64,000 nt of DNA, taken from assembly GCA_964560425.1 (NCBI GenBank), contig CAZLLE010000017.1, positions 1 through 64,000 of the forward strand, given 5' to 3'. The stretch is from CAZLLE01 sp964560425 (lineage in GTDB: Bacteria; Campylobacterota; Campylobacteria; Campylobacterales; QNZT01). A model generated the notes under the pieces. That model searched no databases. It had not been told where the DNA came from and saw only the letters and a list, made by a program, of their open reading frames with translations. This document shows, piece after piece, positions 43,292 to 50,989 of the stretch. How positions within the stretch are numbered: the first letter of the stretch is position 1; every line of letters begins with the position of its first letter. A program made the position numbers and the translations under genes.

Positions 43292-44190
43292 AGATGGTAG
43301 GAAAAGTTTTATTGGCATTATCTCTGTTAGCAGGAAGTGTAAATGCACTAGATTTTCGTTATGGAAAAGGTTCATTTGATACGGATATAAGTATCAAATA
43401 TTTTATGGATCATGAGATAGATTATGATATTGATGTTTTTGCCCTGAGTGAACAACATAAACCATTTAGCTCTTATCCTCTTTTTTTCTATTATGATGCA
43501 GAGTTATATGTATCAGATACACAAGAAGCCGATGTAGATTTTGCAAATCCTATGGCGGATATTCAGATGCCATTTTTTGGTAGTGCAAATGACATGCTAG
43601 ATACTTTTACTGGCTTTTTTCCTGTACATGGTGATTATGATGCTTTGGGATTTGATTTTAATTTTGGTTTGGGTTATGATCTATATAGAAAGGGAGAAAG
43701 CTTTTTTGGTATAGCTATCAATAGTGGTGCTTCTATGCCAATGATGAGTGCTGAAAATTTGGAAGATAAAGGTCAATTTGCATTTGATTTAATGGATACA
43801 TTTGACTTAGATATTAGCACATACAAAATCGGACCCGCACTAAAAGCAAACTTTGTATTAAATAATAAACTATCCCTATATGGAAGTTATAGTTATGGTT
43901 TTCAAACTGCTACAATTGAGAGTGATCTATTTAAATCAGATGTAGATGTAGATGGTAGCTACTCTCTTTTGGATATTGGGCTAAGATTTAGACCATGGAA
44001 AGAGAAAACAACTTATGGTTCTATAACTTTTTCACCTAAGTTATCCTTTACTTTAGGACATACAAATAAAAGCTGGGAAGTAGATAGTGTAAAAGTTAAT
44101 TTATATGGATTTAGAACAGATATATTTAGACCATTTACAGCCGACTATAAAAGTAGTTATACATATTTAAGTGTTGGTTATAGTTTTTAG
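43288..44190 (+). CDS. Outer membrane beta-barrel protein
   Basis: 300 aa (an alternative ATG lies 2 codons in). Signal peptide ending SVNA, then alternating amphipathic strands (FDTDISIKYFMDHE, KLSLYGSYSYGFQTA, SYTYLSVGYSF) and a C-terminal Phe, as needed for the Bam machinery. The second half is acidic. No porin family is recognised. It ends the surE operon; a terminator overlaps its stop codon. Confidence 0.7.
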   Translation: MKMVGKVLLALSLLAGSVNALDFRYGKGSFDTDISIKYFMDHEIDYDIDVFALSEQHKPFSSYPLFFYYDAELYVSDTQEADVDFANPMADIQMPFFGSANDMLDTFTGFFPVHGDYDALGFDFNFGLGYDLYRKGESFFGIAINSGASMPMMSAENLEDKGQFAFDLMDTFDLDISTYKIGPALKANFVLNNKLSLYGSYSYGFQTATIESDLFKSDVDVDGSYSLLDIGLRFRPWKEKTTYGSITFSPKLSFTLGHTNKSWEVDSVKVNLYGFRTDIFRPFTADYKSSYTYLSVGYSF

Positions 44191-44217
44191 TAGAGGATCA
44201 AACCTCTACTAGATTTT
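44188..44217 (+). terminator. Terminator of the surE operon
   Basis: 9-base arms TAGTAGAGG and CCTCTACTA with a 6-base loop, followed by GATTTTA. It overlaps the stop codons of both converging genes. Confidence 0.75.
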
Positions 44218-44362
44218 ATCTACAAGGTACACATGTAGTACAATTTGTAGATGGAACACAATTTGGATAGATATCACAACCTGTTGTAGGTACCTTTTGA
44301 CTACAGCCACTCATGGTAGCAATTGTCAATGCTAATATTGAACTAAAAAGTAATATTTTCAT
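44216..44362 (-). CDS. 48-aa Cys-rich lipoprotein
   Basis: A good AAAGGAGAAGAG ribosome binding site precedes the ATG. The signal peptide ends with the lipobox MSGC (Cys20). The mature part of 29 residues has five further Cys residues spaced GCD, NCV, NCTTCVPC, so disulfides or metal binding are possible. Too short for usual gene finders. Alone on its strand, convergent with the barrel gene. Confidence 0.65.
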   Translation of the reverse strand: MKILLFSSILALTIATMSGCSQKVPTTGCDIYPNCVPSTNCTTCVPCR

Positions 44363-44452
44363 CTCTTCTCCTTTAATTAGACAATTAAACTTTACCTAAA
44401 GATAAATTATATTACTCTTAACTACTCTCTTATACCTATCTTAATCTTCTAA

Positions 44453-45046
44453 CTATACTTTTTCTTCACACTTATCAACTTTTAAATAAAAAAATAGATT
44501 TATCACTCCGCCAATAGTTGCAGCTAGTGTATCTTTATGAGCATCCCAAACATCTCCTTGAGTCCCTAAAAATGCCATGCCAAGATCGGGATGAAAAATT
44601 ACAGCAGCTGCCCACTCAAGAAGTTCATATAAAGTTGCAATAGAGATAATTGCAGAGAGTGTAAAAATTACAGTCACCCTGCTCTTTTGTGTATAAAATG
44701 TAATTATCTCCAAAATTGGTCTAAAAAGAAGTAGCCCAAATAGGAAATGAACAACCCTATCATAATTATTTCTATCAAATGAGAAAAATTCCATAACAGG
44801 CTTAAAAAATGGAGTTTCAGCGTAAGTATAGTGAGCCCCTATAGTATGCAAGGTTGTAAATATAAAAAGCATTATTATAGTGATAAAACTAAAACAATAC
44901 TTCATATCCATCCAAATAATAATAGGAAAAAAGATAAAAATAAGAACATTTTCAAGTAACCAATCTTGACGATACTTAGGATTTATCGCCAAAAGTAACC
45001 AAATAACAATATAAATGGCATACATTATTTTATGAGATTTAGGCAT
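44453..45046 (-). CDS. DUF2238 (YjdF-like) integral membrane protein, copy 2
   Basis: 197 aa, six membrane segments. Signature residues are the same as in the copy at 23.6 kb: HYTYAETPFF, RNNYDRVVHFLFG, YELLEWAA, FLGTQGDVWDAHKDT. The two proteins are clearly related but diverged, so this is an old duplication or independent gain. It is divergent from the 54-aa HTH gene, and its -10 box (minus-strand TATAAT at 45088-45093) overlaps the left arm of an inverted repeat. Confidence 0.8.
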   Translation of the reverse strand: MPKSHKIMYAIYIVIWLLLAINPKYRQDWLLENVLIFIFFPIIIWMDMKYCFSFITIIMLFIFTTLHTIGAHYTYAETPFFKPVMEFFSFDRNNYDRVVHFLFGLLLFRPILEIITFYTQKSRVTVIFTLSAIISIATLYELLEWAAAVIFHPDLGMAFLGTQGDVWDAHKDTLAATIGGVINLFFYLKVDKCEEKV

Positions 45047-45087
45047 AAAAAGCTCCTACTTCTTTCTTGAATTTACTTATGAAGTCT

Positions 45088-45142
45088 ATTATATACTCAT
45101 ATTGATTGGCTTAAGCTTAAAATAAATCAATATGAGTATAAT
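45088..45142. promoter_or_regulatory. Divergent promoters sharing a 16-base inverted repeat
   Basis: Arms 45092-45107 (TATACTCATATTGATT) and 45125-45140 are perfect reverse complements with 17 bases between. A TATAAT overlaps the outer end of each arm: 45088-45093 on the minus strand for the DUF2238 gene and 45137-45142 on the plus strand for the small HTH gene. A dimeric repressor here would block both promoters. Confidence 0.7.
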
Positions 45143-45160
45143 TTCATAAAAAGGACTATT

Positions 45161-45325
45161 ATGAAAGATATAGATATTGTTAGAATTATAGATATTCCAC
45201 CCGCAACATTAACACGATGGAAAAAAGCAGGTGATTTTAGAAAAATTTTATATACGATTGTTAAAAGTATGAGCAAAGAAGAATTAAAACAATATATACA
45301 AAATAAAGACAATTCAAACGAGTAG
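45161..45325 (+). CDS. 54-aa putative helix-turn-helix protein
   Basis: AAGGA ribosome binding site and ATG 45161. The stretch DIVRIIDIPPATLTRWKKA near the N-terminus looks like a helix-turn-helix of the phage-repressor kind, followed by a short basic helix and a charged tail. No homologue is recognised. Its position, facing the DUF2238 gene across a symmetric operator-like repeat, suggests that it is the local regulator. Confidence 0.55.
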   Translation: MKDIDIVRIIDIPPATLTRWKKAGDFRKILYTIVKSMSKEELKQYIQNKDNSNE

Positions 45326-45472
45326 GACTCTAGCCGTTTATATCCACCCCTTAAAAGAGGTTGTTTTACACTAAGTTACCGATAAAAGAGACAAAAGAGT
45401 AAAATAGAGTCAATATTTTATAAAGGTTTCAGATGCTAAAAAGAAAACTTAAAAATTTAAATATAATTAACT

Positions 45473-46756
45473 TTGGAATTGATTATTGTGAATGAATTTG
45501 AACTAGGACATCTATTTCTATATTTATCACTCATATTCGCACTTACTTTTGGTGTGGGGTATGTTTTTTCAAAATTTCGTCTACCGTCTATTCTTGCTGC
45601 ACTTTTTGTAGGTATAGCTCTTAGTTTTACCTCTTTGTCCTCAGCTCTTCATATAGCTAAATTTGAGACTATTTTTGAATTTCTATCATCTTTGGGAGTT
45701 CTATTTTTACTATTTTATATAGGACTACAAATAGATCTAAAAGAGATGAAAAAATCAAGTTCAAATATCCTTTGGCTCACTATTTTAAATACCCTATTTC
45801 CTTTTATATTTGGGGTGATTGCTATGCTTTTTTATGGATATGGTTGGGCTATCGCTATGGTTATAGGTATGACTCGTATGCCTACTGCTGAAGCAGTTAT
45901 AGTACCTATACTCGATGAATTTAAGATGCTAAAAACAAAAGTAGGTACTTATATTATTGGAGCTGGTGTACTTGATGATGTTATAGAAGTTATATTAGTA
46001 GGCATTGTTTCAATATGGATAGGAACAAAAACAGGTGAGAATCATGGTGGAATAGTTGCTTTACTCGTGGGTATAGGCTCTTTTTTGATAATTTGTTGGC
46101 TATTTTATCGATATCTACCAATCATCCTTAAAAATTATAAAGCTAAAGATTTAAATACTCTAATGATCTTTTCACTTATAATACTTTTTGGTTTTGGTGG
46201 ATATGGTGAATATGTAGAGATTGGAATGGTTGTAGGAGCAATCTTTGCAGGTATCATAATGAGACCTTTTTTTGAAGACAATGAAAAAAGAGGAGAACTT
46301 CTATCTAAAACTACACAAACAATAAGTTATGGTTTTTTTGGTGTACTCTTTTTCTTTTGGGTAGGTTTTAATATAAATATGGGAGATTTTTTAAAAGAAC
46401 CTCTTTTGGCAATACTACTATATCTATCAGGAAGTGTTGGAAAACTTATTGGTGTACTTTTAATGGTACCTATGAAAAAACTAAATTTAAAAGAGGCTGT
46501 TATCATTGGAGTTGGATTAGATGCACAATTAACAACTGAAATTATTGTTGCACAACTTCTATACTCCGCTTCAATCATAGATCTACAACTTTTTACTGCA
46601 TTGGTAGCAGCCTCATCATTTACAGCTATCACTGTACCACTTATGTTTACACTTCTAATTCGATATTGGGGCAAAAAAGCATGTGATGATATTGAACCAT
46701 CTTCCTCTTTTTCAGAGCTGAAAAAAAATACTTTTTATCATGACAAAACTTTATAA
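45473..46756 (+). CDS. Cation:proton antiporter, CPA2 (KefB/NapA-like)
   Basis: 427 aa with about 12 membrane helices. Typical segments: FSKFRLPSILAALFVGIAL, LGVLFLLFYIGLQIDLKEM, GMTRMPTAEAVIVPILDE, GAGVLDDVIEVILVGIVS (the DD pair in helix 6 is the ion site), FGVLFFFWVGFNINM. It lacks the RCK/TrkA domain of Kef channels. The start is uncertain: TTG 45473 or GTG 45488, neither with a good ribosome binding site. Exchanges Na+ or K+ for H+. Confidence 0.85.
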   Translation: MELIIVNEFELGHLFLYLSLIFALTFGVGYVFSKFRLPSILAALFVGIALSFTSLSSALHIAKFETIFEFLSSLGVLFLLFYIGLQIDLKEMKKSSSNILWLTILNTLFPFIFGVIAMLFYGYGWAIAMVIGMTRMPTAEAVIVPILDEFKMLKTKVGTYIIGAGVLDDVIEVILVGIVSIWIGTKTGENHGGIVALLVGIGSFLIICWLFYRYLPIILKNYKAKDLNTLMIFSLIILFGFGGYGEYVEIGMVVGAIFAGIIMRPFFEDNEKRGELLSKTTQTISYGFFGVLFFFWVGFNINMGDFLKEPLLAILLYLSGSVGKLIGVLLMVPMKKLNLKEAVIIGVGLDAQLTTEIIVAQLLYSASIIDLQLFTALVAASSFTAITVPLMFTLLIRYWGKKACDDIEPSSSFSELKKNTFYHDKTL

Positions 46757-46771
46757 AGGGATAAGGTATAA

Positions 46772-48025
46772 ATGGAACTTTTAATAATCAAACAGTTGGC
46801 TATAACCTTAGTTATAGGAATGATGATAGGTCTTCAAAGGGAGATGCATTATCACAAAAAAAAAGAGATAAGTTTTGCAGGAACTAGAACTTTTGCTTTA
46901 ATTGCACTTTTGGGATATTTAAGTGCTTGGTTACAATCCTTTTCACCACTATTTCTAGTAGTATCTTTGTCTATTTTTGGATTATTACTCCTTGTCTCAT
47001 ATATAATCAAAAATATAAATGGAGCTTCCCATGGTGCTACAACTGAAATGGCTGCTCTTATCACTTTTATACTAGGGGTGATGCTCTCTTTTTCACTAGA
47101 AAATTATGCAATAGGTCTTGCTGTTATTATACTTTTTTTACTAGAAATAAAAGGTGATATTTCAAAAATTGAGGAGCATATTACATCACAAGATCTAAGT
47201 TCAATGACACTCTTTTTGATGATGAGTTTTGTTGTACTTCCACTTTTACCAGATAAAATGGTTGATCCTTTTGGTATATTTAACCCTTATAAGACCTGGC
47301 TTATGGTAGTTTTAATAGCAGGTATCTCTTTTATAGGATATATTGCAATAAAAATACTTGGAAATAAAAGAGGAGTTTATCTAACAGGTATCTTTGGAGG
47401 TCTTGTCTCTTCTACTGCTGTTTCTATCACTCTTTCAAAGCTATATGCATTGCAGAAAACATTTTTAAAAAATTTTGCAGGAGGAATTGCTATAGCTTCA
47501 ACAATTATGTATCTAAGAGTACTTTTGGAGACCTCCTTTTTCAATCTATCTTTGACAAAAGCTCTTGCTATTCCCTATCTTGGAGCAACTACTGTAGGAC
47601 TTCTATTTGTCTTTTATCTCTATAAACATGAGGGAGTACATAAAATAACACAAATAGAAGCCAATAAAAATCCTTTAGATCTTTCAGAGGCATTAAAACT
47701 CGGTCTTCTATTTGGATTAATCTTTGGATCAATAGGAATATTTCAATCAAAATTTGGAGACTCAGGAGTCTATATCATCTCATTTTTATCTGGATTTACA
47801 GATGTAGATGCCATAACTCTCTCACTCTCACAATTAGCCCACCATAAAATCAGTCAAGAGGTAGCAATGAGTGGAATTATTATCGCGTCTATTGTAAATT
47901 CACTAGTAAAACTAGGAATTGTATTTATACTTGGAGGTAAGAAACTTGGGCTTTTAATGGCTCTTTTTTATCTTCTTAGTATAGGGGTACTTCTTGGTGC
48001 TACCTATTTTGATATTGTAATTTGA
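46772..48025 (+). CDS. MgtC/SapB-DUF4010 membrane protein
   Basis: 417 aa. N-terminal MgtC-like part (IGMMIGLQREMHYHKKKEISFAGTRTFALIALLG) and C-terminal DUF4010 part (FGGLVSSTAVSITLSKL, FLSGFTDVDAITLSLSQLA). About 11-12 membrane segments. The function of full-length members is unknown; the MgtC part relates to magnesium and acid stress. 15 bases after the antiporter, so probably one operon for ion homeostasis. Confidence 0.85.
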   Translation: MELLIIKQLAITLVIGMMIGLQREMHYHKKKEISFAGTRTFALIALLGYLSAWLQSFSPLFLVVSLSIFGLLLLVSYIIKNINGASHGATTEMAALITFILGVMLSFSLENYAIGLAVIILFLLEIKGDISKIEEHITSQDLSSMTLFLMMSFVVLPLLPDKMVDPFGIFNPYKTWLMVVLIAGISFIGYIAIKILGNKRGVYLTGIFGGLVSSTAVSITLSKLYALQKTFLKNFAGGIAIASTIMYLRVLLETSFFNLSLTKALAIPYLGATTVGLLFVFYLYKHEGVHKITQIEANKNPLDLSEALKLGLLFGLIFGSIGIFQSKFGDSGVYIISFLSGFTDVDAITLSLSQLAHHKISQEVAMSGIIIASIVNSLVKLGIVFILGGKKLGLLMALFYLLSIGVLLGATYFDIVI

Positions 48026-48176
48026 TTCTTTTTTCACATTCACTATCTCCACTAGCTGTTGGTATGCAGTCTGGATATATAATCTGTTGTTTTTTTGCTG
48101 TAGTAGTTTGTGTGCTATTTTGTACACATCCACCAAATAAGAAAATAGCGATAATTAAATAGAGAAAATTTTTCAT
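48000..48176 (-). CDS. 58-aa lipoprotein
   Basis: Start at ATG 48176, with AAGGA 7 bases upstream; an ATG eight codons earlier is less likely. Lipobox FGGC (Cys17). The mature tail of about 40 residues is Thr/Gln-rich with two more Cys. Its 3' end overlaps that of the MgtC-like gene by 26 bases, tail to tail. Confidence 0.6.
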   Translation of the reverse strand: MKNFLYLIIAIFLFGGCVQNSTQTTTAKKQQIIYPDCIPTASGDSECEKRIKLQYQNR

Positions 48177-48307
48177 GTTCATCCTTTTTGTTTTCTTCAT
48201 TTAAATCGGTTATTTCATAAAAAAATGTAACCTTTTAGCATTTCCTATTAGGGAGTATAAATTTAAAAAAGAGAAAACAACAATAGAGAGATTCAACTGT
48301 TACAAGA

Positions 48308-49822
48308 TTAAGAGCTTCTCAAAAGTTGTCTCTTATTTGCTTTGTTCATCTTTTTGGATCTTAAATCTGGAATAGAAGTAGCATTTTGGCGTAAAAAATC
48401 AGGTATTGACCTACCTCTAATTTTGATAATATCTTTGATAAGAGAGTCTGCTATCTTTCTTTTATCATAATTTAAAACTTCACTCAAATACCTAAAAACT
48501 AATTGAGATAATCTATTTAGTGATATCTGCCAAGTTGACTCAGTCTCTTTATATATCCACTCACTATATCTATAAAATCCTCCAAATACATCTCCATCTT
48601 CATATATATAATTTACCGTATGATAAAAATTTCCACTATTATATGTCAAATCCCAAAACCTTGCAAATCGTTTCATTTTTTGTATCTCTTTAAAAGGTAA
48701 TAGATCATTTTGTAAAATATCATAAGGGGGTTTATCACTATAAATCATTCCATATTTTTTATCATGACGACTCAAAGTTGTACCTGAAAGTTTTTTGAGT
48801 ATTCCTATTTGTATCTCTGAATTGGTTATTTTTTTGAGTTCATTTAAATTTTTACCAAAACTCTCCAAACTCTCACTTGGAAGTCCCACAATGAGATCGA
48901 CATGAAGATGTGCAGAGGTTTCATTTTCCAAAAAACTAATATTTTCACTCACCTTTTTTAAATTCATCTTTCTATTTATATTATCCAAAACATCAAGATT
49001 TAGAGATTGAATACCTATCTCTAATTGAAGTGAATTTGGAGGAAATTTACATAATCTCTCTCTTAATTGTGGAGGAAAATTATCAGGAATTACCTCAAAA
49101 TGTAGAGAATACTCTTCATCTTTACTAAGAAAAAAGTCCATAAGTTTATTGGCAAGACGGATATTTAGATTAAAGGTTCTATCAATAAATTTAAACTTTC
49201 TAGCTCCCTTTTCCCACAAAATATCAAATTCTTTTAATAAAATATCCATATCAAAATTGCGAACCTTCTCATCTATAGCTGATAAACAAAACTCACACTC
49301 ATAAGGGCATCCCCTTGAGGCTTCTACATACATGTACCTATTTTCTATGTCATGTTGAGTATAGTATTGATAGGGAAGATTTAGCTCTTTTAGTTTTGGT
49401 GGTATTGCCCTTATAAATCTATTTTCTATTTTTCTACTATTCAAAATATCTCTACATATCTCATAAAAAGATATCTCACCCTCACCAGAAATAATATGAT
49501 CTGCAATATCAAAATTAACTCTCAAAGGAAAATGGCTAACTTCAGGACCTCCCAAAATTATCTTTATATCAGGAGAGATTTTTTTTATAATCTCAATAAT
49601 ATTAGCTACATCTTGGGCATTCCAAATATATGTGCCAACTCCTATAATTTTTGGATTTTGATCCAAAATTTTTTCAGCTATATCTTGTGGATTTGAATTG
49701 ATAACAAATTCCAAAATTTCAGCTCTATTTTGAAGTTCATGGAGATTTGCATATAAATATCTAAGACCAATGGCGGTGTGTGTATATCGTGAGTTAATTG
49801 CTACTAAAATAATATCTTTCAT
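48308..49822 (-). CDS. B12-binding-domain radical SAM protein (DUF4080 type)
   Basis: 504 aa. N-terminal cobalamin-binding Rossmann domain (KDIILVAINSRYTHTAIGLRYL, GVGTYIWNAQDV, IILGGPEVSH, ISGEGE), then the radical SAM motif CPYECEFC near residue 174 and a C-terminal DUF4080 region (ILKKLSGTTLSRHDKKYGM). No DxHxxG B12 motif is seen, as is normal for this class. The substrate is unknown. Next to the FecCD permease, which may import the cofactor. Confidence 0.85.
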   Translation of the reverse strand: MKDIILVAINSRYTHTAIGLRYLYANLHELQNRAEILEFVINSNPQDIAEKILDQNPKIIGVGTYIWNAQDVANIIEIIKKISPDIKIILGGPEVSHFPLRVNFDIADHIISGEGEISFYEICRDILNSRKIENRFIRAIPPKLKELNLPYQYYTQHDIENRYMYVEASRGCPYECEFCLSAIDEKVRNFDMDILLKEFDILWEKGARKFKFIDRTFNLNIRLANKLMDFFLSKDEEYSLHFEVIPDNFPPQLRERLCKFPPNSLQLEIGIQSLNLDVLDNINRKMNLKKVSENISFLENETSAHLHVDLIVGLPSESLESFGKNLNELKKITNSEIQIGILKKLSGTTLSRHDKKYGMIYSDKPPYDILQNDLLPFKEIQKMKRFARFWDLTYNSGNFYHTVNYIYEDGDVFGGFYRYSEWIYKETESTWQISLNRLSQLVFRYLSEVLNYDKRKIADSLIKDIIKIRGRSIPDFLRQNATSIPDLRSKKMNKANKRQLLRSS

Positions 49823-49933
49823 TTTTTATTATAACAGAGAAACAAAAAAGTTAAAGAATACTAGTCAGGCATCTATTTGTAATTAACAGCACAACTAAGT
49901 TAAACTACTCCAAAAAGGAACCTCTTAGATCTC

Positions 49934-50875
49934 ATGATTTTTTTTTGGATTGTTATTACAATAATCGTAGCTATTTTTTCAGCTAGTATAGGTAAAATTG
50001 ATTTAGACTTAATAAAAATATTTGACACTTCAACAATAGAATATCAAATTTTTACACAAATTCGCCTACCTCGTGTGATATTAGCATTTACAAGCGGGGG
50101 AATACTTGCCCTCTCTGGTCTTCTATTTCAAACCCTTTTTAGAAATCCTCTTACTACACCATTTACATTGGGAGTATCAAGTGGAGCTACTCTTGGAGCA
50201 GCTATAGCAATTATTTTTGGATTTTCATTTGTATCTTTTTTTGGTTTTATTGGAGCAATTAGCACCATTTTTGTTATCTACTTTTTTTCCAAAAAATTAA
50301 ATTCAAATAGTGATCAAAGATTGATTTTGGTAGGAATTGCACTCTCATTTTTATACTCATCTATGTTACTAATAATCTATTATTTGAGTGATTTTCAAGA
50401 GAGCTATTTGATCCTTAGATTTACAATGGGAAGCCTTTTGACTGTGGGATTTGGTGAAACTGTACCTATAATTTTGAGTGCTACCATCGTAATATTTGTA
50501 TCTCAAAAATATAAAAATGAACTCAAACTTTTATCAATTTCAAGTAATTTTGCATTTTTAGAGGGAGTAAATGTAGATAGGGTTTTAATTATACTTTTTG
50601 TAAGCATCTCTTTGGCTATTGGGATAGTTGTAAGTATCGTAGGACCTATTAGTTTTATTGGGCTTATCACTCCTCATATTATAAGAACTATTCTCAAAAA
50701 GAGTATAGATCAAATTATCATACCTACATTCATAGCAGGAGGGCTTTTTTTACTTATTTGTGACACTATCGCTAGAAATTTACCAACTATCTCTGAAATA
50801 CCTGTTGGTATTATTACATCATTTATTGGTGGAATTGTATTTGTTTATATTTTAATTAGTAGCAAAAAATATTAA
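49934..50875 (+). CDS. btuC: FecCD/BtuC-type ABC permease, orphan
   Basis: 313 aa, about nine or ten membrane helices. RLPRVILAFTSGGILALSG, FQTLFRNPLTTPFTLGVSSG, GPISFIGLITPHIIR and EIPVGIITSFIGG are the conserved FecCD segments, including the EAA-like ATPase contact. There is no ATPase or binding-protein gene here. It is the natural partner of the btuF-btuD pair at 27.8-29.3 kb; the specificity is inferred, and haem or siderophores are alternatives. Confidence 0.75.
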   Translation: MIFFWIVITIIVAIFSASIGKIDLDLIKIFDTSTIEYQIFTQIRLPRVILAFTSGGILALSGLLFQTLFRNPLTTPFTLGVSSGATLGAAIAIIFGFSFVSFFGFIGAISTIFVIYFFSKKLNSNSDQRLILVGIALSFLYSSMLLIIYYLSDFQESYLILRFTMGSLLTVGFGETVPIILSATIVIFVSQKYKNELKLLSISSNFAFLEGVNVDRVLIILFVSISLAIGIVVSIVGPISFIGLITPHIIRTILKKSIDQIIIPTFIAGGLFLLICDTIARNLPTISEIPVGIITSFIGGIVFVYILISSKKY

Positions 50876-50954
50876 TTTTTTTCTATTTTTATCCGATATT
50901 TTAGAAATAGTAGAAGAAAAGATTATAATTATTAATTTTTCATAAATATTAATG

Positions 50955-50960
50955 TATAAT
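50955..50960 (+). promoter_or_regulatory. Extended -10 promoter of the His-rich lipoprotein gene
   Basis: ATGTATAAT, 30 bases upstream of the ATG at 50990; AAGGA site in the leader. Confidence 0.55.
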
Positions 50961-50989
50961 CAAAACAAATAATTCAAAAGGAACATATC

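Noticed and set aside
48280..48305. Sequence resembling the REP core (GAGATTCAAC)
   Set aside because: Only about 11 bases match and the GGGGTGT part is absent, so chance is likely.
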